Part shown: piece by piece, positions 55,374-64,000 of the stretch | How the letters are laid out: each line of letters starts with the position of its first letter | How positions within the stretch are numbered: the first letter of the stretch is position 1 | Source of the DNA: Topomyia yanbarensis | Taxonomy: Eukaryota; Arthropoda; Insecta; Diptera; Culicidae | DNA length: 64,000 nt | Assembly: GCF_030247195.1 (NCBI RefSeq) | Contig: NC_080672.1 | Location: 558,001 to 622,000 of the forward strand | Reading direction: 5' to 3' | Translations under genes and position numbers: made by a program | The notes under the pieces: model-generated | Databases searched by the model: none | The model's input: only the letters and a program-made list of their open reading frames with translations | Told to the model about the DNA's origin: nothing

Positions 55374-56955
55374 CTGGAAGGTAAAGAAAATAGGGGAGTC
55401 AAACAATAGCTGGAAGACGTTAGATAAGGGTTTGGCAGGTAGTTTCCGGCAGCGATTGGATCGGGTTGAATGTGGAGTTTAGATTTGAGATAATACCGAA
55501 TATGTCGCACTGTGTTATGTTCAGTTTAAAAACTATGAATTTATTTAAGCGTTGTACGAAAATTTCACTAAAATTTAGCATTTAAAACTCATTCTGAAAA
55601 TCGCACAATAATTATGCTAGTTTCAATGTAACTTTAGGTAAAAATTACAATAAATCATATATTTACCGATTAGAAGCAACAGCCACAACGTCAGCGCCAA
55701 AATCAAATCACAGCAACCCACGATAGACACAATATTCAAACTAGTAAAACCACATCATTATCGAAGGGTTTAAAAGGATTTGCCATCACAGCAATCACAT
55801 CACGTCACATGTTGAAAATGACAAAACTGCTTTCGCAAGCTTTCAGTCGGTCCCGACATCCAGTTTTATGTCACCCATAAAGCAAATACGTACGTGTAGT
55901 GACGAAAGTCAAAATAGACAACACCGTTGTACCTCCATTGGTGGGTGGCCAAAGGGAGCAGATTTTGATGAATTCTATAATCACGTGCTAATGGTAATGC
56001 GGTGCCAAGTCAAACTGGCTTCGTTCGACATCGTCACAGACACACACACACCCAGAGTACCGTCAGACACGAAATTAGATCCCAATTTGGGTCGACCAGG
56101 GTTGGATTTACGATTATAATGAACGTCCGGAAATCACTGATTCGGTAGACACAGGAACTTCTACGCCTGCTGGGGTTTTAATGAAAATTTGGCATGCTTC
56201 TACACATACGCCAGCAGGAAGGGTTGCCGGGTGACGTGAAAAACGACGTGGTTTCAAGCTGGTGGCATAACAACATTCGCAGCCAATTAGGTGTTTTATC
56301 TTGATTCCAAGTGGGGAAACGGGTTGACGTTGAATGAGTGATGTAGTATTAATTGACCATACTGATAAATTTGAGCCTGAGGGGTTATTCTAATACGTAC
56401 ATTTTCTAAGGACTAAATTATCCACATATTTTCTTTTTCATATAAAAAAACAAAGTTTTATTCAAACAAATGTTTGATACTTTATCGTACGAGATTGAAT
56501 TTGATTTCACCGAAACAAATCGATGACTATCCATACAAAATTCGTTAGCGATAATGAAAACAAAGCAACGAATTGGAACCGTGCAAAAAAGTAAACAAAT
56601 AATAACAGTCAAACGCATAGCATGCTATGATGAGCACACTAAAACCGTCACAAGTACGTATAATGCGTATAACGTAATTGTATGTGGATAGTTTATTGCT
56701 GATGCTTCTCCTTATTACATAGAGCAATGCAGACAGAAGTTGGCTACGTTGTGATTTTTGGTCATGAAATAGGTAAAAATCTTTATTCTCGCAATGTTTT
56801 TATCGCAAGGGGTCTAACATACGCAACTTTCCGCTATTAGAGATTTTTGAAATAGAGTTTCAAAATTTTGAGATTTTATAATCATTATTCGCCTTTCAAC
56901 TAAATTTATTCATGTATTTTTTTGGCTTTTATTATAAAGGTATTTTTTGTGTTTT
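55374..56955. other. Upstream intron or intergenic DNA, no exon recognised
   Basis: The exon at 55373 enters in phase 2, so at least one coding exon lies to the right. A minus frame at 56618-56418 starts with a hydrophobic MRLTVIICLLFCTVPIRCF, signal-peptide-like, but no donor in the right phase was convincing. No other feature seen apart from a short ACACACACAC run near 56042. Confidence 0.4.
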
Positions 56956-57482
56956 TTAACCCATTCATGCCCATGTTGTTTGTGGACAACAACGTTTTTA
57001 AACAGCTATAACTATTGATTGAGGTAAGTTTTGCTCACAAAAACAAGTAAGGCTAATAAATGTGTCTATTGCCTTTCATTTGAATATTCATAGTTACAAG
57101 GGTCAGCTCTAGAACTGAAGTTATTGCAATTCGTCTGTTTGGATTTCGATGGAGCAGTGCTGCCAGGGACAGTTTACGTTGCCGACGGAAAATGATTTTT
57201 TCATATATCTTCGTTATGGTGCAATATTATTGAAAACTAATAAAACTTATCAATATAGACTGTCGTTGGCTACGTTTTCCACGTAATTAGACTATTGTAA
57301 TTATTCTAGGAGAATTGTATTGAGCATTGGAAGGTAAAAATTGACCAGCTTCTAGCACTGCCATGGAAGCACCTATCTTTATGAAAATAGGCTTTTCGTA
57401 TTTCTTGACCCGACCGTTTTCAAGAAAAAATAGGTTTGAAACCCTACATGCACTAGAAAAAAGTTGGGCATGAAAGGGTTAA
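56956..57482. mobile_element. piggyBac-type MITE (TTAA borders)
   Basis: Left end TTAACCCATTCATGCCCA (56956-56973) and right end, as reverse complement, TTAACCCTTTCATGCCCA (57465-57482), one mismatch in 18. TTAA target sites and a CCC start are the mark of the piggyBac superfamily. The 527-base element holds no transposase frame and would need one in trans. Confidence 0.85.
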
Positions 57483-60401
57483 ATTGAAGGGAGAAATGAG
57501 CCAACCTACTTTTCTTCACAAAAAATACACATACATTTTGTTTTTCCGACTTATGGTGGATTGAAAAACCTATGAATTGGCCAAAGTTGAAACTTATTTT
57601 AGTTATTTTACTTCATTAGACACAATTACAGTGTACATACCATTACAAAATATTCAGTCATTTCTGAGATATGATTGCTCAAAGTAGCACCTGACGTTTT
57701 TGAAGAGGTAAACGTCATGCATAGTAGAATCTTATGAATTGATTCTGGAACAAAAAATGTACACATTCTTGCTTGTTTAAAACTTATCGGTAGAATGATA
57801 GTTTTATTTTTTGAAAAATATAAAGTAGCAACATTTAAAAGAAGCACAAATCTCGACGTCATTATATTAAACATTTAATAAAGATTCATTATGATCACTA
57901 AATCTTTAAAACAGTGCACGTTACCTTAGAAAGGGTTTTCTGAAAAGGTTTTGAATTCCATAAGCCGCATAGAAATGTATCTTCCTTAATTTTTCGTATT
58001 TCAACCATTAATTTTACATGCATATTTCCGAATGTATACACTATCAAATAATGAAGAAATCGGAAGAAAAGGTGGCATGATGGAGGAGTGATTTGAGGGG
58101 AGGGAAGGGGTTTCGTGAATGGTGGCGCGTAATGTGGGGGGGGGGGCATTTCCGCATACCCCTTGCTACGCCCCTGTTAAAATACAGAAAACTTATATAA
58201 GTAAAAAAAATATGTTGGCGATTTTCAGGGTGATTGCATAACCTTTCTATATGAAAAAAGCAAAGAAAAGGTTGGCGTCCAAATGGGGGTAACCCACTTT
58301 TTTTTTTTTTCCAAAATTGACTTTTTTGCATGTTTTAAGAGTTCTAAGTAATCCACGTGTACATTCATCAGAAATATTAAAACCATTTTTAGATTTTTTG
58401 CTATTAGCAGCCAAAGTTGACCATGGAAGTAACCGCAGTACTAGCTGGTGTACAAAAGGGGAAAATAACTCTAAGTTGTGTGATACGGAAATTCAAGTTG
58501 CGTCGTTCGTTTTCCGAGGTTTTAAAAAGAAGTAGTCCATCGATTCGCCATCTATAAATGTTATGTTGTAGCTCACATATCGGTGAACTCGATATAATAC
58601 TTTTAGTTGGATTGTGGTGTAGGTTGACGATTCGGTCCAAACAGTTGTTCCTGAAGGTGAGTACTGCTTACCACAGCTAAAAATAATAGAAGCTCTTTTT
58701 TGACGACTGAAAATGAATCTGATGCGAAAAAATATTTATTCAAATATCCATGCTATTCATTCAGTTGAATATCGTACAGTATATTCATTTCACTAATTAT
58801 CTAGGAAAATATTTTCAAATACCGGTAAAGCATATGAAACAACAATCATCATCGCTTACATTGTGCCAGGGCCTACTTTGATGCGGTTCATTCGTTGCTG
58901 CACGGTCGCTTTGTGTAATAATCGGAGACGAATGAAAATCTGCATGGATGAATGGGCAGCTTGTTCGTTTGACGTTTTCAGCAGCGTCACTGAATATTGA
59001 AAGTGAATGCGGGTGAGTATGATTAATTTTCATTCAATGAATTTGAATATTTTTAACTCTGCTGCTTACATACTTGCTATGCATGGCTATTTTCTATCTA
59101 ATATATATTTCTAGCACGAATGTATATTGTTGAGAGTATTTTTCTAGAGAAAGCGCCATGTCTTTACATTGAAAGGTGACCGAGAAATATGGGATTAAGA
59201 GAAAAAGGTACATTGTGGTTGGAAAATTTAGAAATAGTATAGACAATTATTATCTTTCGTTATAGAGTTATAGTGTATTCGGAAAAGTTGCTCTATGACA
59301 CCTAGCGCTTCATTTATTTGCATCATACAGATTCAGAATTCAGTCGCAAGGGTGGCGCTGTCGCCAAATTTTTTTTAAAAAGCTAAATTGAAATATGGTA
59401 TCTTCAAGAAAGTTGTTTAAATATGTCTTCTGAAAATGCAAACTTTGTAGGTTCGGTACGTTTCGAGATTCATGTTGTGCGTGAACATTGAACTTGAAGA
59501 TTATGTTTTCAAAAATCCGCCATATTTCAAAACCCTCGGCATGATACTGTATCTTGATGCGATCCGGGGTTTTTTTTCCATCAAAGCAGTATTACAGTGA
59601 TTATATCACATAGAAACTTGGGATACGATCAGGGCCGACGGAACACTTTTTTCTCGAGAAGGTAGTAAAATTTCGATGACAAAAATAATGCCGATAAGTC
59701 TCCTTTTTAATACAAACTATATCTATTTAATACAACCGGCGCCTGGTTGTTCTACTTCTGGACCAAAGATAAACCATTTAACATCAACGACATATCGCGT
59801 GATCAGGCCCGTAGCCAGGATTTTGTTTCGGGAGGGGCTAAAAGTATGCAATTTTTAAAGCGTTTACGATTTGAGATGACCGAACAAGTTGCAAACCAAA
59901 ATGAGGTGCAGGAGACAACAAACCGAATTGTCATCACAAAAGCTCGTAAATGCAGTTACTCTCCAATTCGATGTACATCGCGATCGATGACACAATTTGC
60001 GTAAAAAATAGCTTCAGTTTTCTCCGTAAACGAGAATATTTCAGCGGGCCAATCTAAAGGCATTTCAGAGTAATTTTAAAAGAATAAAATGAATTTTTTT
60101 TTCTTGCGACCGTAAAACTGCCATTGAATTCTACTTTTCACATCCGGTGCAACAGAACTATTTACATTCCCATTACGAGAATAAATCTTGCATTTTTTTA
60201 TTTTGCTTGAATTAAAACAAGTAAATGTTTGAATTATCGCCTGGGCCGATAGACTATCCAACTCAATTCATTCGCCAATTTTTTTAAAAAATGGGGGTGG
60301 GAAATATCAAATAATAAATGAAACCAATCTGCTCAGTAAACTCACGTGATACATATTCGATAAATCTTGATCGCGTTCATGATTTTTTTATTATTCCAAT
60401 C
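57483..60401. other. Intergenic or intron DNA, no gene recognised
   Basis: The region 58060-58190 (with a G run near 58137 and CCCCTTGCTACGCCCC) and 59795-59845 (AGGCCCGTAGCCAGGATTTT) share an inverted GCTACG(C/G)GCC-type phrase and are probably fragments of one mosquito repeat family. The part 59300-59640 reads like a dispersed repeat (GGGTGGCGCTGTCGCC) but has no second copy in the window. Short frames are not supported as genes. Confidence 0.4.
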
Positions 60402-60712
60402 TAGGGGCAGATCACTCTAAGGATGTATAGCAAATTTGGATAAAATCAGCAAAAATGCATTTAATTCCAGTTTTTGAATCAACTTAACACTCCCTCGCAG
60501 AAAAATTTGTTTAACAAACGTTCTACGCTGATCCACTTTGTTCAACGTTTTGTTGAGTATATGACTAATTTTTATAGGGTTTTGACGCTTTACACGCAAC
60601 GCAAAATACATTGCACGCAACGCAAAATACATGATGAATTTCTATTATAATGGAAAGAACTGCATTTCATTTCGCTGATTTTTAAAATTGCTTTACATAT
60701 GATCTGCCCCTA
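60402..60712. mobile_element. TA-flanked MITE with TAGGGGCAGATCA inverted ends
   Basis: TAGGGGCAGATCA at 60402-60414 is inverted perfectly at 60700-60712, and the match extends imperfectly through ATCAGCAAAAATGCA. A TA dinucleotide at both borders fits a Tc1/mariner-type target site. The interior includes a doubled ACGCAACGCAAAATACAT motif near 60595-60630. No coding capacity. Confidence 0.8.
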
Positions 60713-61489
60713 GACTAAAATACTAACAGTGCACAACCGCAATTAAACGGTTTATTTCTAAATAGTATAAACACCAAATTATTGAAAGTATTTTAATCAG
60801 GTGATTCTGATTCGGTTAGTGCATAAAAGAACACAATCTACCGACAACCTGCAAATTTTAATGTCTCATAGTAATTTTGGACATTTTTAAAAGCCAATTG
60901 CGAAGTTTCACAAAGTGAAATCTTTGAAAAGTATCGGTGACTTATCCACTCATAACACGGCTCAAAGCGCTAGCTTAACGAAGCCTTGGATCTATCATAT
61001 AATTTTATAATGTATAAAACTTAAAACAAAAAATGTTAAGTGGGTGTCCGACAGATCACGCACACGCAACCCGCTGGGAGTAACATGGGCTTTAAATCAC
61101 TCTCGATGCCGTTATTAGCATCTTTAATGATGTGATGGTGTTTTTGTTCAGATCTTCTTCCTTGTTTCGACTCCTGGATCACAAGCCGTCTGTGATATTA
61201 GCATCCTGCTGGCAGTTTATTCGAGGGTACCGGACGCAGCTTTTGATTACTATGTTTGTCTTGGATATAAGCACCACTGGTTTTAGACTGATTACGTTTT
61301 GGCGTCTCTGCTGTTTCATAATACATTGCGCAGGTATGTATATATACAATCATGTAAAGCGACTAAAATGTTGCTACTGATAGCCACATTAGGTTCCTCA
61401 TGATAAAATTATTTAAGAGCGAATGATGGAAGCAAAAATTGATACATATTGACGTGACTAATAAATCTATATGTGATCGGCCTCGAACA
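60713..61489. other. A+T-rich DNA, no gene recognised
   Basis: Only chance frames, for example 61132-61380, hydrophobic but without a family signature. Confidence 0.4.
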
Positions 61490-61903
61490 AAAGAGACGAC
61501 TGAATCACGTACACAGAAAAAAATATTTTGTAATTTTAAGTTTATTTTCATGCACATATTTGGAGCATGAACATAAATGTAAAATTAAGTTCCACCACAA
61601 ACACACACGACTTGTCGTGCTTTTTTCAACGAATTTTATTATAATCTTACACGTGGATTGAAAATTACAGTTCCTTTAAACGGAAAACCAATGCGCTTCT
61701 CATGTATTTTACTCGAATACTGCTGTAAAATGAATGACATGCAATATTACACGAATGAAAGTGTAAAATTGTATGCTGTTTGATGCTCCAATTGATTTTA
61801 ACGTAATTTTCAATCAAATTTTTGATTCAATCGTTGTATGTTTACATTCGTATTGATTTACATGTCGTTTAAATTTCATTATTTTTTGGTGTGTAGCTTA
61901 CTT
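61490..61903. mobile_element. Possible MITE with TACACA(N)2AAAAAATA ends
   Basis: The left end TACACAGAAAAAAATATTTT and the reverse complement of the right end, TACACACCAAAAAATAATGA, are similar but gapped. The interior repeats the word GTAAAATT several times. The region at 11655-11880 starts similarly. Weak support. Confidence 0.35.
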
Positions 61904-62151
61904 TAAGGGGAGGTTTTCATTCAACTGACCAAAAAGTCAGCAAAATTTGGATTTTTTTGTGGGCCAATGAAAAATTATAGAACGAAATAGTATTAGGATT
62001 CACTTATGTTTTCGTCTTCATTTACAAATTTTTTCAAGACGTAAAAACAAAATGGCGCCCTTGGCGACGTTCTGTCTAAGGTTAGGTGCGCGTGGAATAC
62101 CAAAACTGCATAGAGCCTGCTGCTTAAGGATCGATCTAGAACACCAAACCT
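61904..62151. other. Spacer, no gene recognised
   Basis: Contains a slightly more G+C-rich patch (AATGGCGCCCTTGGCGACG near 62050) crossed by overlapping frames on both strands with no known domain. Confidence 0.35.
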
Positions 62152-62566
62152 CAGAGAACAGACGTCCATCTTCAGCATTCAACTTGTGGAAAATCTCTAA
62201 CGGTTTCGAAGGTAGTTGGGATACCAAACCAGGTGCGCTACTGTCGTCATGTTTTTTTTTTGTGGCTGAGTTCGACAGAATTGACAGCGCTTATTCCTCT
62301 ACCCAGTCAAACTAGTCCGGAACCGGTTCGGACTTCTAGCATGAATTCCAGCTCAAATGCAATAACCGATAGAGTCGGAATCGGTTGTTTTCTTTGAGCA
62401 AGATTTCATACGGAATCCATTCAGGATTTCGAACCGGTTCTGGAATGGATTTGATGGATAGTTGGAATAGGTTGGTGTGGCGGTGCTAGTGTTTATCGTA
62501 TATTAATTCAAATGTTTGCACACGTTTTTTAAATATTTTTGTTCGATCACGGATGTCTGTTCTCTG
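62152..62566. mobile_element. MITE with CAGAGAACAGACGTCC inverted ends, copy 2
   Basis: CAGAGAACAGACGTCC (62152-62167) is matched by the reverse complement of GGATGTCTGTTCTCTG (62551-62566) with one difference. It belongs to the family of the 239-base element at 53088-53326 but is 415 bases long, with an unrelated-looking interior containing two GAACCGGTTC-type palindromes (62320 and 62430). Confidence 0.72.
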
Positions 62567-64000
62567 TGACCAAAGTTATTATAACGCTCTAAAGTAAACT
62601 AAATTTATTGGATGAATGACCTAAGAATGGGTAAAAAACTTCAAATTTGACGTAATGCACAGTGGTCCAATAATACAAAAATACATATTTCGGCAAAGCA
62701 TGTTTTTATCTCTCGATTAGATTGTTATGGATGTATGTTTTATTATTTCATACTTGATTTCTCCAATAATAAACTGATTTTTTTTAGTATATAGAAGAAT
62801 GCATAGGGTGGTTCGTTATTTTCCGATATGTTGAATAATATTGATATTCGATTGCTAGTCAGATTTTTTTTGCTTTTCGAACAGTAGTTACCAATATTAG
62901 TATTTTTAATAGATAACGTTACTACTAGCTGTGTATTGAACGATAATTATCGGGTTTTGGTGAATATGGCGTGCGGAAATATGAGTACGTTTGTATATTT
63001 ATTCGGAGAATTTAACTAAAAATATTGAATTTGGCTTTTACTAATTTTTTCCCTCGATATCCCTTGCGAATTTTTCTTTAAAATGGTCTTCAGACTGTTC
63101 AGTTCCACATAAACTATTCTTTAGCTGCGCAAGTTTGCGCCCAGAATGGCTAGAGAATCTAAGATATTGTATATGTTTGACAAGATAATACAAGACAAAA
63201 AAATATTTCACATTTTAAAATTATATTGTTTTATTATTACCTCAAATCTTTAATTTAAATAGCTTAGTTTTTATTTAGAAATTAAATAATCTAATTATTT
63301 ATTTCTTTTCGATCGGATCATTACAACTTGAGTTATATTAATTTATCGGACGCTACGTTTGAAACACAGGGCGGTATGGAATATTCGATAAACGGGGCAA
63401 ACGACTCACTCCACTTCGTTTCCAAGTTTCAATTTACAAATAAATTTGAATTCATGAACTGTTGCTCCTTTTTAAAATAAATGGTACCCTCACCAGGATA
63501 TTTTTATTTATGCGAAAAAAAAATTTACCGTGGACAAACTCTTTGTATTCATAAAAACTACTTTTAGGGAAAAATTATTTGTAATTTCAAATTTTGTCGT
63601 TAACTTGCTATTAAAATCACGAACAACATTCCAAAATTGAAAATTGGTCTGTGAGTTGGTTCACGAGATATCATGCTCACTGGAAACGATATAAAAATAT
63701 TGGCATTCAAGCACAAAAGCTGCATTTTCGAGAATTGTCAATGAAAAATCATGATTTTTTTTACAAGCACATCAAACGTGTACTATTTGATGCTCAAAAA
63801 AATGTTAGAATAAAAAATAGTGATAATTAGATGCGAATGATTGGTGTAATAAGAAAGGCCATAGTGTTGGGTAGATATAATCTCTTTTTTAATGTGAAAA
63901 TCGGATTCAGTGACCAAAAATTTACTAAACATATGAAGTTTTGAATCGATATTTGCATTAAATGTATTTATGACCGTCTCTCTTAAGGAATGGAACCACT
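62567..64000. other. A+T-rich right edge, no gene recognised
   Basis: No frame with a known domain, no tandem array and no repeat shared with the rest of the window was recognised. Confidence 0.4.

Noticed and set aside
56418..56618. Signal-peptide exon of the EGF gene
   Set aside because: The first residues are hydrophobic enough, but A+T-rich DNA often gives such frames, and I could not find a donor leaving phase 2 to match the exon at 55373.
1..64000. tRNA genes or tRNA-derived SINEs
   Set aside because: No convincing pair of A and B boxes was seen; a GGGTTCGAAATCG near 19322 resembles a B box but has no A box or cloverleaf around it.

Overview
The window looks like one piece of a large, transposon-rich insect genome, most probably a mosquito (Culicidae) or a close dipteran relative. 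The basis is A+T-rich intergenic DNA, one widely spaced multi-exon animal gene with GT-AG introns, and many degraded retroelements and short inverted-repeat elements of types I associate with culicine mosquitoes. The species cannot be named from the sequence alone. No bacterial genes, CRISPR arrays, rRNA or tRNA genes were recognised.

The only convincing host gene lies on the minus strand. Six exons are visible between 55373 and 21017, and their reading phases join without conflict at every intron. They encode about 706 residues of a secreted matrix-type protein: a long basic, partly helical N-terminal region, one sushi (CCP) domain, a Ser-rich linker, and at least six EGF modules, several of the calcium-binding type. 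The order helix / sushi / EGF-Ca resembles vertebrate fibulin-7. The first exon(s) with the signal peptide and the last exons were not found.

The left flank (1-20.4 kb) is a pile of mobile DNA. It starts with a broken RNase H-bearing non-LTR polymerase on the minus strand (1-2500). Next to it is a second copy of the same type, split by a 7.1 kb insertion (3319-10412). That insertion has inverted, internally tandem ends and carries a nearly intact Ty3/Gypsy pol reading frame. A 320-340 bp tandem mosquito-type repeat, other dispersed repeats and a probable solo LTR follow.

The introns of the EGF gene hold striking simple-sequence DNA. One intron has an octamer array, a 2.3 kb A-rich T-poor tract and a 69-copy heptamer array; on the gene's sense strand the heptamer reads as tandem TTTTCAG, a 3' splice-site-like motif. 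Another intron has 6.86 kb of ATGTTTT heptamers (about 980 units, with an ATGTTGT block) joined directly to the 5' part of a gag-bearing non-LTR element. The introns also hold two copies of a short gag-only non-LTR element (one flanked by a 15 bp target-site duplication), other retroelement fragments and several MITEs.

The right flank (55.4-64 kb) has no recognisable gene, only MITEs and A+T-rich DNA. The leads most worth following are the 7.1 kb insertion, the gag-only element family, and the two heptamer arrays inside the gene.
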